From Diphasiastrum complanatum (lineage: Eukaryota; Streptophyta; Lycopodiopsida; Lycopodiales; Lycopodiaceae), in assembly GCA_029204225.1 (NCBI GenBank), contig CM055106.1, positions 38,342,036 to 38,406,035 on the forward strand: a stretch of DNA of 64,000 nucleotides. The letters run 5' to 3'. The translations under genes were made by a program, and so were the position numbers. This document shows positions 60,001 to 64,000 of the stretch, piece after piece. Every line of letters begins with the position of its first letter. Within the stretch, counting starts at the first letter, position 1. The notes beneath the pieces are model-generated. The model was not told the origin of the DNA, searched no databases, and saw nothing but the letters and a program-made list of their open reading frames with translations.

Positions 60001-60807
60001 TGGCATCCAATGCTCAATAGCAGCTTCAGCAGGTATCAAATAGAGCTGTCAGTCAGGGTGGCCTAGCGGTCTAATACATCCTGCTTGTTAGTCCCAGAAA
60101 GAAACTCAATAGAAGTTGAACTTAGTACGATATCAACAAGAGATGTCACTGACATCACAGTCAGTTTGTATTTGAATTTGAAAGTAATACACGGCAGTAC
60201 CCGAGTTGCATTAAAGTGGTTATAGCGTCCTTGAAGAAACAGGCTCGAGTCCAGTTGCTGCTGAAAGGGCATTCCTAGGAGCTTCAGGCTCGGAAGGCTT
60301 GACCTTATATTTACATATTCCTGTAGATGTACTGAGCATGTATTTTGCATATTGATACTTGTGCAACTAAATATCGTTGCAAGAAAGCCTTAAATGCCAT
60401 TCATACAGAAGGACCACTTGAGAATAGAAATTAATCCAGTTGAAATAGATTCACAAATACTTGTTGCAGGTTGAACTGCATTATGCATTACTGTGTGATA
60501 GTTCTATAGACAAGGCCAGAAATTTTGTTGAAATCCGTTTTGTGGGATTCAAAACAACCACGCATATAGCTGCCATCAGTTATGAACGCCTCGCATCATT
60601 AAATTTGCTCATGTTAAGATGAGTGATACCAAAAGGAACAACTGCCATTATGCATTTAAAATCATCACTTAATTCTAAACAACAAAGCCTTTTGAAACTC
60701 ACAGAATAAACGCCAGACAAAGGAGCTGCCTCCAGCTCTTCATCCGAGTCACCAGACTCGGCTCCGAACAAAGTTTCCATCATCTCGTGCCGCTTTTCTT
60801 CAGCCAT
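15343..60807 (-). CDS. LEO1: LEO1/VIP4, Paf1-complex subunit; complete 11-exon gene, 690 aa
   Basis: LEO1 is a nuclear subunit of the Paf1 complex, which travels with RNA polymerase II and supports elongation and histone marking; the Arabidopsis orthologue VIP4 affects flowering. Joining 60703-60807, 59302-59801, 56743-56866, 56339-56527, 42966-43142, 26288-26419, 25078-25257, 19656-19787, 19259-19372, 18520-18789 and 15343-15492 gives an open frame of 691 codons. The protein has an acidic N-terminal half (residues 1-285), the conserved Leo1 core (about 287-470: [61 protein letters not shown]), a charged helical stretch (470-551) and an acidic/basic tail ending SDSEGED. The length is near that of Arabidopsis VIP4. 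An in-frame TGA 18 nt upstream fixes the ATG at 60807. Only about 4.6 percent of the locus is coding; introns 4, 5 and 7 are full of transposons. Nine introns are GT-AG and intron 4 is GC-AG. Identity is based on remembered family motifs, not a search. Confidence 0.95.
16556..16685. repeat. 65-bp tandem duplication in LEO1 intron 10
   Basis: The unit starting TGTTTTTAACTGGATCGTGT occurs at 16556 and 16621, differing at only about two positions. Confidence 0.9.
16692..16733. repeat. 21-bp perfect tandem duplication
   Basis: CCAAGCATTAGCTTTGGCAA plus A occurs twice back to back, directly after the 65-bp duplication. Confidence 0.9.
17256..17396. repeat. 16-bp perfect inverted repeat, 109-nt spacer
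   Basis: GCCAGCTCCTCATCCC at 17256-17271 and its exact complement GGGATGAGGAGCTGGC at 17381-17396, within LEO1 intron 10. Confidence 0.8.
18520..18789 (-). CDS. LEO1: LEO1 exon 10, acidic tail (residues 552-641)
   Basis: Acceptor TTGTGCAG|CAAACA, donor AATGAG|GTATGG. Encodes a Pro/Arg segment, then [20 protein letters not shown] and a run of ten or more Glu. Poly-acidic tails of this kind are typical of LEO1. The serine-rich frame on the other strand is an artefact. Confidence 0.9.
18790..19258 (-). other. LEO1: LEO1 intron 9 (469 bp)
   Basis: GTAAGA..GTGCAG; no embedded element seen. Confidence 0.85.
19259..19372 (-). CDS. LEO1: LEO1 exon 9 (residues 514-551)
   Basis: A 38-codon exon. Acceptor AATGTAG|GAAGAA, donor AAACGG|GTAAGA. 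Encodes [20 protein letters not shown] then [18 protein letters not shown], equivalent to the YEEDLEAEAQRERRILNAKK segment of VIP4. Confidence 0.92.
19373..19655 (-). other. LEO1: LEO1 intron 8 (283 bp)
   Basis: GTTTGA..ATGTAG; no embedded element seen. Confidence 0.85.
19656..19787 (-). CDS. LEO1: LEO1 exon 8 (residues 470-513)
   Basis: Acceptor TTACAG|GCGTTA, donor GAGGAG|GTTTGA. Encodes ..[20 protein letters not shown] and [10 protein letters not shown], matching the AREKIKRKYPLPVERRQLSTGYLEDALDE region of Arabidopsis VIP4. Confidence 0.94.
20100..20335. repeat. GA-rich low-complexity tract
   Basis: Interrupted (GA)n and GGAGA runs, with open frames on both strands that reflect composition only. 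Confidence 0.8.
20514..20760 (-). pseudogene. Ty3/Gypsy reverse transcriptase scrap
   Basis: The minus frame contains [20 protein letters not shown] followed by [10 protein letters not shown], matching the F.DDIL.(F/Y)S....H..HL..VF..L segment of Gypsy RT. The catalytic YxDD is mutated to a form reading FND. Flanking RT domains are missing. Confidence 0.65.
21000..23610 (-). mobile_element. Degenerate Ty1/Copia element in LEO1 intron 7
   Basis: Reading minus: gag (23232-23603: [36 protein letters not shown]), CCHC-like knuckle ([15 protein letters not shown], about 22870-22920), integrase region (about 21700-22500, many stops) and RT (about 21400-21545: [25 protein letters not shown]). Same strand as LEO1. 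No LTR pair was identified and all frames are broken. Confidence 0.75.
25078..25257 (-). CDS. LEO1: LEO1 exon 7, Leo1 core (residues 410-469)
   Basis: Acceptor TTCTACAG|AGTATA, donor GAGAAG|GTATGT. Encodes [40 protein letters not shown] and [20 protein letters not shown], an unambiguous LEO1 block. Confidence 0.96.
25258..26287 (-). other. LEO1: LEO1 intron 6 (1,030 bp)
   Basis: GTGGTA..CTACAG; no transposon coding sequence recognised. Confidence 0.85.
26288..26419 (-). CDS. LEO1: LEO1 exon 6, Leo1 core (residues 366-409)
   Basis: Acceptor GTTGGCAG|TATGAG, donor CCAAAG|GTGGTA. Encodes [40 protein letters not shown] and RHPK, the best conserved block of LEO1. Phase 0 at both ends. Confidence 0.96.
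27296..27432. repeat. Dispersed repeat, copy 1
   Basis: AATATAATGCGTAWTTTACCC..GTGGCTCTA and GGAAAGTCTTTCTAGC segments recur at 35214-35283 and 35359-35412, in the opposite order, on either side of the Gypsy/Copia block. The family is not identified. Confidence 0.7.
27640..28240 (+). pseudogene. Ty1/Copia integrase C-terminal relic
   Basis: Plus-strand reading with frame changes: RSDKGDEYK (27726), [40 protein letters not shown], then [20 protein letters not shown] and DVAFDEDE. These are the typical end of Copia integrase and the linker. RT and LTRs are absent. It abuts the opposite-strand Gypsy near 28.35 kb. Confidence 0.8.
28340..31100 (-). mobile_element. Ty3/Gypsy element: gag-protease-RT-RNase H, truncated before integrase
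   Basis: Reading minus: coiled gag N-terminus (30862-31047), gag (30374-30601), CCHC knuckle [18 protein letters not shown] (about 30160-30220), protease-region motif [15 protein letters not shown] (about 29760), RT start (29346-29573), RT core (28975-29196: [33 protein letters not shown] with an intact YLDD), RNase H start ([36 protein letters not shown]). Multiple frameshifts occur; integrase and LTRs are missing. Same strand as LEO1. Confidence 0.88.
31320..31452. repeat. hAT-like subterminal repeat segment
   Basis: Repeated TTCGAAAC, GTTCGAAC and GCGTTTCGA motifs lead to ..CGATGCAACATTA. The layout and ending resemble the right end of the hAT at 42.3 kb (..CGATTCGACACAACATTG), suggesting a fragment or non-autonomous relative. 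The other end was not found. Confidence 0.4.
31478..32086 (+). repeat. 5' LTR of the 31.5-kb Copia
   Basis: TGTAGAAC..TTTCCTACA. Contains five perfect TTCGCGAA palindromes. Relative to the 3' LTR it lacks about 100 bp, including the TATA-like segment CAATATAAATACAT. Confidence 0.93.
32088..32099 (+). other. Primer-binding site of the 31.5-kb Copia
   Basis: TGGTATCAGAGC, complement of initiator tRNA-Met, one base after the LTR. Confidence 0.9.
32202..32711 (+). CDS. Copia gag, intact frame of 169 codons
   Basis: Begins [20 protein letters not shown] and contains [60 protein letters not shown], the layout of Copia gag (DUF4219 then UBN2). The frame stops at TAG (32709) before the zinc knuckle, and the protease and integrase sequence is deleted just after. 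It is open, but probably not a full functional Gag because the nucleic-acid-binding knuckle is missing. Confidence 0.85.
   Translation: MSSITNIQAKITTILDPEGSSYLIWKLKTSLLLKGEGLWQWVEPIEEKPEATPGKELREWSLKNDKGIAIIASSVHDNIMLDLTSISNAKDLWEKFQTKNKTRSRNQIMFLEDQLTYLQWDGKDLNTFVQKIKDLFISLQNSGAENTISKEKQLSYFLRALPNRLLSDL
32800..34524 (+). pseudogene. Copia reverse transcriptase and RNase H, disrupted
   Basis: RT starts at [20 protein letters not shown] (about 32815), is interrupted at about 32990-33300 by unrelated sequence that contains a TATA-like piece resembling the element's own LTR, and resumes with [45 protein letters not shown] (intact YVDD) and [15 protein letters not shown] frameshift near 34030-34060 leads to RNase [51 protein letters not shown]. 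Nearly full length at the 3' side. Confidence 0.88.
34533..35189 (+). repeat. 3' LTR of the 31.5-kb Copia
   Basis: TATAGAAC..TTTCCTACA, aligning with the 5' LTR. It keeps a segment (about 34840-34955) with CAATATAAATACAT that the 5' LTR has lost. Two perfect TTCGCGAA palindromes remain and others are mutated. Confidence 0.93.
35214..35462. repeat. Dispersed repeat, copy 2, with internal duplication
   Basis: Shares its AATATAATGCG..GTGGCTCTA and GGAAAGTCTTTCTAGC parts with 27296-27432. A segment CTAGAAATA..TAGAACTATGT occurs twice (about 35304 and 35416) with a period near 112. Confidence 0.65.
35464..35831 (+). repeat. Probable Copia 5' LTR relic
   Basis: Begins TGTTGTAAC and ends TTTCCAACA, followed by TGGTATTAGAGC (35832-35843), a one-mismatch tRNA-Met primer site. 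No partner LTR was found and no plus-strand gag follows. Confidence 0.5.
36440..37560 (-). pseudogene. Ty1/Copia integrase relic with internal duplication
   Basis: Minus reading gives [16 protein letters not shown] (integrase core), then [54 protein letters not shown]. Broken by stops and by a perfect 118-bp tandem duplication. It faces the opposite way to the LTR relic on its left, so they may not be one element. Confidence 0.78.
37069..37308. repeat. Perfect 118-bp tandem duplication
   Basis: The unit starting GATTCTCTACCTCAGC at 37072 repeats exactly from 37190; I see no mismatch. It lies inside the integrase relic, and 118 is not a multiple of three. Confidence 0.93.
37943..41544 (-). 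pseudogene. hAT transposase (BED finger, DUF659, dimerisation domain), intron-containing and damaged
   Basis: Exon-like blocks on the minus strand in order: BED finger (41290-41544: [39 protein letters not shown], intact Cys/His set); Ser-rich linker and [20 protein letters not shown] (40620-41009); DUF659 (about 40130-40335: [20 protein letters not shown]); [20 protein letters not shown] and [20 protein letters not shown] (39720-39975); about 39290-39530; [17 protein letters not shown] (38960-39170); C-terminal dimerisation [20 protein letters not shown] and [20 protein letters not shown] (38515-38815); an acidic tail ending near 37943. In-frame stops (after EGPSMQ, and near 39428) suggest it is inactive. 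Exon edges are approximate. Confidence 0.85.
41640..42190. repeat. CA and CT microsatellites in the hAT 5' region
   Basis: (CA)n runs at 41660-41680, 41764-41850 and (CT)n runs at 42120-42180, upstream of the transposase start. Open frames here are low complexity. Confidence 0.85.
42966..43142 (-). CDS. LEO1: LEO1 exon 5, Leo1 core (residues 307-365)
   Basis: Acceptor GGATGCAG|ATGAAT, donor TCT|GTAAGT. Encodes [34 protein letters not shown] and [11 protein letters not shown], close to the MNMIKVSNIMGIDPKPFD..TFVEEDTFMTDE block of Arabidopsis. It sits alone between two introns of 13 and 16.5 kb. Confidence 0.95.
43193..43770 (+). pseudogene. LINE fragment (linker and RT scrap)
   Basis: [12 protein letters not shown] near 43257 resembles the PW(F/Y)D.EC..AR motif between endonuclease and RT of LINEs. 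[20 protein letters not shown] near 43674 resembles the CFVD(F/L).KAFDSVP RT motif with a deletion. Order and strand fit one decayed copy. Confidence 0.5.
44200..44259. repeat. (CT)n microsatellite, about 58 bp
   Basis: Uninterrupted CT dinucleotides between two LINE fragments. Confidence 0.95.
44340..45286 (+). pseudogene. LINE ORF2 fragment: linker and reverse transcriptase N-terminal half
   Basis: [13 protein letters not shown] (44370) begins the linker. The open frame from 44434 has [74 protein letters not shown] and [20 protein letters not shown], which holds the first catalytic Asp of the RT. The frame is intact for 285 codons, then stops where the Gypsy LTR begins (45287). The second catalytic box (YADD) is not present. 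Confidence 0.9.
45287..45644 (-). repeat. 3' LTR of the chromovirus
   Basis: Minus-strand LTR starting TGTTACGAGC (45644) after the purine tract CTTAAGGGGGAGGGAG, ending ..GAACTATTACA at 45287. The ends TGT/ACA are inverted. No second copy is in the window. Confidence 0.75.
45656..46060 (-). CDS. Chromovirus integrase C-terminus and chromodomain
   Basis: [20 protein letters not shown] then [20 protein letters not shown] is the GPY-type integrase tail. [36 protein letters not shown] is a chromodomain (Y..YLVKW....ENATWE), which in this family steers integration to chromatin. The frame is open for 134 codons to its natural stop. Confidence 0.88.
   Translation of the reverse strand: MTLKPSNQECAKLSPRYCGPFTISRSLGEVTYELELPHNSKVFPVFHISQLRKALTRSDNLVGDSVLVLPLDPQQPPHEPEEILDSRETQTRHTLYREYLVKWNDQPLENATWERGNVLRKIFPDFVLEDQDGS
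49700..51260 (+). pseudogene. LINE ORF2 fragment: linker and near-complete reverse transcriptase
   Basis: [20 protein letters not shown] aligns with [20 protein letters not shown] of the 44.4-kb copy. The frame from 49807 contains [60 protein letters not shown] and YRCFIDF followed by a stop in place of the next codon, then KAFDFVPR. After a 77-bp duplication it continues [36 protein letters not shown] (catalytic YADD) and [23 protein letters not shown]. Inactive through stops and frameshifts. Confidence 0.9.
50386..50539. repeat. 77-bp tandem duplication within the LINE RT
   Basis: The segment starting CACCGRCGAGAGCGAGTTTA occurs at 50386 and 50463 with a few differences. It covers the F-x-DF-x-KAFD catalytic motif, and 77 bp shifts the frame. 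Confidence 0.9.
51300..53130 (+). mobile_element. Ty1/Copia element: integrase, RT scrap and 3' LTR
   Basis: GAG-pre-integrase near 51322 (RMWHER.., [15 protein letters not shown]), integrase from 51387 (open frame 254 codons: [80 protein letters not shown]), linker, RT start [20 protein letters not shown] (about 52600-52700), then a large deletion to the RNase H end ([14 protein letters not shown]-like) and purine tract AAGGGGGAG (52858-52866). The catalytic D,D,E set of the integrase appears present. Confidence 0.9.
52867..53130 (+). repeat. Copia 3' LTR
   Basis: TGTTAGGAATTAATGG..GATTCTATCA directly after the purine tract. Start and end resemble the LTR at 55074-55424 (TGTTAGAAATTAATG; ..ACTCCTA..GACA), so the two elements belong to related families. 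Confidence 0.7.
53470..53585 (+). pseudogene. LINE RT-tail fragment
   Basis: CGCCCCGAGTAAGTGTC..GGGCCAGTATCTCA closely matches the LINE copy at 51112-51219 (CCTCGAGTAAGTGTCGG..GGGCCAGTATCTCA). It is a separate degenerate copy that ends at the inverted-repeat element. Confidence 0.7.
53586..54535. mobile_element. Possible terminal-inverted-repeat element filled with GA/GT microsatellite
   Basis: Left end GACCCCTGGATGCTGGGTCG and right end (read inward) GGACCCTGGATGCGGACGCC are imperfect inverted repeats. Both ends then show GGACGCGTCC-like motifs and opposing poly(T)/poly(A). The interior (53750-54090) is (GA)n and (GT)n, with a G-run at 54380-54391. There is no transposase and no clear target duplication. 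Confidence 0.45.
53755..54090. repeat. Compound (GA)n/(GT)n microsatellite
   Basis: Alternating GAGAGA and GTGTGT blocks over about 330 bp. Frames coding HTHTHT or ERERER here are artefacts. Confidence 0.95.
54600..55060 (+). pseudogene. LINE endonuclease fragment
   Basis: [15 protein letters not shown] near 54695 matches the GDFNART motif of the LINE apurinic endonuclease. [36 protein letters not shown] and [13 protein letters not shown] follow in the family order, with frameshifts. A short tandem repeat of CTCCGATTTCACAGTCTCTC lies at its end. Confidence 0.65.
55074..55424 (+). repeat. Copia 5' LTR
   Basis: TGTTAGAAATTAATG..CAAATTTTGACA (351 bp), directly followed by the primer site. Confidence 0.85.
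55425..55436 (+). other. Copia primer-binding site
   Basis: TGGTATCAGAGC, initiator tRNA-Met complement, abutting the LTR. Confidence 0.9.
56339..56527 (-). CDS. LEO1: LEO1 exon 4, start of the Leo1 core (residues 244-306)
   Basis: Acceptor TATGCAG|CGAGCA. Encodes [14 protein letters not shown] followed by [19 protein letters not shown], the signature at the beginning of the Leo1 domain. The only donor that gives an in-frame join to exon 5 is AAG|GCAAGT, a GC-AG site with an otherwise perfect consensus. Confidence 0.92.
56528..56742 (-). other. LEO1: LEO1 intron 3 (215 bp)
   Basis: GTAAGA..ATGCAG. Confidence 0.9.
56743..56866 (-). CDS. LEO1: LEO1 exon 3 (residues 202-243)
   Basis: Acceptor GATTAG|TGGAGG; the split codon AG/T joins exon 2 to give Ser202. 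Encodes ..[20 protein letters not shown].., equivalent to the NIRNVFGSSDDEDAEEYV motif of Arabidopsis VIP4. Donor GAA|GTAAGA, phase 0. Confidence 0.92.
56867..59301 (-). other. LEO1: LEO1 intron 2 (2,435 bp)
   Basis: GTTTTT..GATTAG. Only short open frames without family motifs; no transposon domain recognised. Confidence 0.85.
59302..59801 (-). CDS. LEO1: LEO1 exon 2, acidic Gly/Glu/Ser repeat region (residues 36-202)
   Basis: Acceptor ..GGCAG|GATGAG and donor CCGAG|GTTTTT, phase 2. It encodes a disordered acidic stretch ([20 protein letters not shown]..) that contains degenerate repeats such as GGEAS-x-x-GGE and EGSDEGG. Acidic disorder is normal for the LEO1 N-terminus; the glycine-rich repetition is a lineage feature. 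Long open frames on the opposite strand here are composition artefacts. Confidence 0.9.
59802..60702 (-). other. LEO1: LEO1 intron 1 (901 bp)
   Basis: GTGAGT..TGGCAG. No embedded element recognised. Confidence 0.88.
60703..60807 (-). CDS. LEO1: LEO1 exon 1 (residues 1-35)
   Basis: Starts [15 protein letters not shown], which matches the short conserved LEO1 N-terminus of plants (GEKRSEMM.NLFG in Arabidopsis). The start context AAAATGGCT is favourable for plants. The exon ends in phase 0 at a canonical donor, TCT|GTGAGT. Confidence 0.92.
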
Positions 60808-60872
60808 TTTGCCTCCAACCTCTCAGCAGGGCTTACTAAAACGCTGATTGCTCAATCCCTACAATGAAACTG

Positions 60873-60882
60873 AAACCCTAAA
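60873..60882. promoter_or_regulatory. Telo-box-like motif upstream of LEO1
   Basis: AAACCCTAAA on the plus strand, 66 bp upstream of the LEO1 ATG. Telo-boxes occur near transcription starts of many plant housekeeping genes; the function here is inferred from position. Confidence 0.5.
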
Positions 60883-61003
60883 CACAGAGCCAATATTCAT
60901 CTATCAGAAAACCTACGATCCTGACCCTATGACAGCGCCCTGCCTGCTCTCTTCGACTATCTGATTATCACAAATGTATTGTACTGCGGATGAAGCGATC
61001 AGG

Positions 61004-61053
61004 CGCCACCGCCACCGCCACCGCCACCGCCATCGCCATCGCCATCGCCATCG
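61004..61053. repeat. Hexamer repeat (GCCACC)n(GCCATC)n
   Basis: About four units of each hexamer, roughly 200 bp upstream of the LEO1 start. It may lie in the promoter or 5' UTR. Confidence 0.9.
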
Positions 61054-61435
61054 TCAGGCGAGAGATAAGACGAGAGCTTTTGTTCATTGACGATATACGG
61101 AAGTGATGGGGCTTAATGGCCGGACCACTTGGATTTCGTGCACGTGGCAGAGTTGCCATTTGGTACATCTTTCAATGGTTAATCCCAAAACGTGTCAAAA
61201 TCAGATCCAACGGTGGCGGACTTTGAACCAGTTATCAGGGTACGGAAGGAGGGGCCATGCCAAAAGGGTGGAAGCCCCGCTTCTCGCTGTGGAAGCGCTT
61301 ACGCTGAATCTTGCTTTGTCTGTTGTGATGATTTCTTACGTGTACTTTAGCCCTCAATAAGCAACCTCAAAGCTAGAGATGTAATTTTTTTAAGTAATTT
61401 AGGTCTTTGTTGAGTCTAACGTCGCCACCAATGTT

Positions 61436-61905
61436 ACGCGGGTATCAAAATTTGTGATACCACCCTCGAGTTTTCTTAAAAAATGATACCAATTAATAAT
61501 ATAAGCATATACGAGTTGTAGACTAGTATAAATAGGACTGGTATCATTATGTTGTTCAACCTGCAACAACCGCTTGTGATACCAGCCAATTATCAACTCG
61601 GGTATGAACATGTACGAATTGCTAAATATACTCTTTTTAAAAGGTAATGTCACAATTTGAGATATAAAAAAATTTAAATATCAAAAAAATTACTAAAAAT
61701 AATATTACCTTTGATACAAGAGCAAAAATCCACAAAATCTCCCAAACTCGAGTATCATTATGAATAGTAAGATAGTTAATACTGGGGATCCAGTTCTAGA
61801 CCCTGGTATTACAAAATCATATACCAATCGAGTAGGTTTTGTGATATCATGTTAATACTCATTATTGATACCAGCCGAGGCCCGAGACCTTGTATACCCG
61901 TCCAA
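61436..61905. repeat. Cluster of GGTATCA/TGATACC motifs in both orientations
   Basis: At least eight exact or one-off copies occur in about 470 bp, often beside CTCGAG or ACTCGGG. One pair (61441-61447 and 61455-61461) forms a near palindrome. No gene or known element was recognised. Confidence 0.6.
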
Positions 61906-62900
61906 CACTAGTAATAAGCACAAATACGACCAATAACCATTATCGCATGTAATTGGAGTGTCATTACTGCGTGTTGCTATAAGTTACAGTCCTTGTATGC
62001 TTATGTACGGTTCTCAACCTAGATCTCATGTTAATGTGGAGATGTAAGATCCAGAAGGTTGTCGATTTCTTGCATGATATGCAAAAAATGTTGCAAGTGG
62101 CTAAGGATAATATCCAGTGCTCGAGATTATTGGTTATGCAACGTCATACTAGACAGGACCCGTAAAGTATTAGTAACCTTGTGAGGCCCAGATACATTAT
62201 TTGGAGTTAGTACATGGTTTAAGACAGTCAATGCATGTGTAGAGTATCAATAGCAATGGAATTTTTTAATAGAGAGGTTTAGGCCTTGCATGACTACATG
62301 CACAAGGTGGTCTTGGGTCCATATATCCATTAGAAATTTGCCCTATTCTATCATTTATTTTGGTGTTTCATCGTTAGGTTCTCTCATCTCTTGCTTCCTA
62401 TTCCTTGGCTTGGGGATGAAGCTTATGGAGATTGATCGGTTGCTTCTACTTGGTTCTACTTGGTTGGGTGGTTTCTCCACAGTGTATTTTCTTGTGTTTT
62501 TTCCTGTAAGCAGGATCTTGAGAAGCTTTCCCTTACAAGCACCTAGCTGGAGAACAAAATTGCACTTCAGGCCAATTCAATTAGAACTGAAAAAATTCAA
62601 ATAATGACTCATTGAATCTGTCAAAGTGCACTACACATTGTAACTAACAATGTCTTCATGATCAATGGTAAACAAACTTATCTTGCGCTATTCGCTATAC
62701 ACACAAACATAATGATTCATATATGCTAGAAACCAAATACACTTTCAAAATAGACAATCGCAATATTGGAAAGAATTGATAGAAGACAAAAGCATGTTTT
62801 TAACATATCTGAAATCAATAGTACATAAATAGGAATAAAGAATGATCAGATGATCTTGCTACTCTTGTTTGCTCTTGTATTTTTTCTTATACTGATTTTA
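61906..62900. other. No supported gene
   Basis: Open frames (for example 62290-62604) are hydrophobic by composition and match no family I know. Confidence 0.45.
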
Positions 62901-62924
62901 GTCTCACGTGGCTATCTACTATAG

Positions 62925-63129
62925 TTGTATACAGATTTCTAAGAATCCAGTGTTTCATGCTCGTCGAAACTCATTACCACTTGTGAATTCTAAAGAAGTG
63001 GAATTGGTTTATTGCTCCACCAATGAGCAAGTTGCTAACGTATTGACAAAACCTCTTGAAAAAGAAAAATTTGAATACTTTCGAACCTTGATGAATGTTT
63101 GGGAAAATAAACTAATCATTAAGGGGGAG
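62925..63129 (+). pseudogene. Ty1/Copia RNase H C-terminal fragment and purine tract
   Basis: QISKNPVFHARR, KEVELVYCSTNEQVANVLTK and PLEKEKFEYFRTLM form the end of Copia RNase H, with part of the region after NPVFHAR missing. AAGGGGGAG at 63121-63129 is the polypurine tract, so the 3' LTR should start near 63130 (TATTGGAATATG); its end was not determined. Confidence 0.85.
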
Positions 63130-63333
63130 TATTGGAATATGTCATATATTGTTTATTTGGTACATACTAGGTTACTAGCTTAATAGTGGTCAAAACCCTA
63201 ATCTGGTGACCTAACCCTAAAGTTGGTTATCATCAATTTTGTATACCTTTTCATTCTTTGTTCTTTATTATCATAATGAGGAAAGTAGAGGTTGTAACGG
63301 CAATGCTCTTTCTTGTGCATTCTCAGTGTCTGA

Positions 63334-63975
63334 TTATGTTGTAATTGATGGCAGTAGGTGATAAGATCCTAGTTGCATTAATCCACTTTTTGTAATACCC
63401 TCTTCAACTAGTTTTGGCATAGTTTTGACAATAGAACTTTGGTCCAACTTTAGAATGATCTCCATCCTAAGTATAGATCTCCTTTCTAAGGTTCTAAAGT
63501 ATCTTTCATAATTGATATAGAGAATAGTGTCCAAATTGGATGCTTCACTATTTCTTGCATCAATTTTACACATCAAGATATAACTAGAACATGAAGAACC
63601 AAATAGAATGTGAATGAAATGATTCCTCCATGTTTCAAACTTTGAACTCTCTGGAAAATTATAGCAACCAAACAATAAATGTGAGTGATGACCATTTGCT
63701 TGCTCATCTCCTCCAACTTTGTCCTTTCTTGATATGTCTCCACCATAAAACTCCATGAATGAGCCTCCATCTCCATCTTGCCACAAGATATCATCAACAC
63801 TTGATGACTTGGCCATGAATGAGTGACATGATGAACCTTCAATAGCTTCATTTCCATCAGCAAAACTAGCCAAGAATGCTAGTACAACTCCAACAATAAG
63901 ATATTGCAAGACAATGTGGCTAGTTTCTCCATATCTTGACAATTTGCACACATCCACATGAAATAGCTCAAACAC
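63334..63975 (-). other. Unassigned open frame of 213 codons, doubtful
   Basis: Uninterrupted minus-strand frame next to a Copia 3' end. It has a hydrophobic stretch near residues 21-38 (HIVLQYLIVGVVLAFLAS) and no motif I recognise. It may be chance or degraded transposon sequence; the first codon may not be a real start. Confidence 0.15.
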
Positions 63976-64000
63976 AAGATATAAGAAGTAAAGTAAACTT

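Noticed and set aside
60968-61168. 66-codon frame with Met-Ala and Val-Ala repeats
   Set aside because: Produced by the hexamer repeat; no start context or homologue recognised.

Overview
This is nuclear DNA from a land plant. The window is AT-rich, spliced and full of plant-type Copia LTR elements (initiator-tRNA-Met primer sites), chromodomain Gypsy elements, LINEs and a BED-finger hAT transposon. The very long transposon-filled introns suggest a large genome, such as a gymnosperm, fern or lycophyte. I cannot fix the species.

The main content is one complete gene that is hidden by repeats. LEO1 (the Paf1-complex subunit called VIP4 in Arabidopsis) lies on the minus strand from 60807 to 15343. 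I rebuilt it as 11 exons with GT/GC-AG junctions that keep frame throughout: 2,073 coding bases (690 residues plus stop) spread over 45,465 bp. Intron 4 (13.2 kb, with a GC-AG donor) and intron 5 (16.5 kb) hold most of the mobile DNA. A second host gene, on the same strand further left, is the 5' part of a YrdC/Sua5-type threonylcarbamoyl-AMP synthase. It starts at 1989, and its remaining exons probably lie beyond the left edge.

Layout: 1-1989, YrdC-like gene start with Copia and LINE debris in its intron; 1990-15342, intergenic, with a strong hairpin near 2.9 kb, a truncated Copia (4.3-6.1 kb, plus), a degenerate Copia (6.1-8.9 kb, minus) and mostly featureless AT-rich DNA; 15343-60807, LEO1. 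Its intron 7 carries a Gypsy scrap and a decayed Copia (20.5-23.6 kb). Intron 5 carries a Copia integrase relic (27.6 kb), a Ty3/Gypsy pol (28.4-31.1 kb), a Copia element with both LTRs and a matching target duplication (31478-35189), another Copia relic (35.5-37.6 kb) and a near-complete hAT (37737-42363). Intron 4 carries LINE pieces, a chromovirus (45.3-49.7 kb), a second LINE, a Copia with its 3' LTR, a possible terminal-inverted-repeat element full of microsatellite, a LINE endonuclease scrap and a truncated Copia. Beyond 60807 are the LEO1 upstream region, a hexamer repeat, a cluster of GGTATCA motifs and a Copia 3' end.

I see no undescribed multi-gene system, tRNA, rRNA or CRISPR array. 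The most informative points are the repeat-buried LEO1 gene, its GC-AG giant intron, the bounded hAT and Copia insertions inside it, the palindrome-rich Copia LTR and a near-perfect hairpin at 2904-2983.
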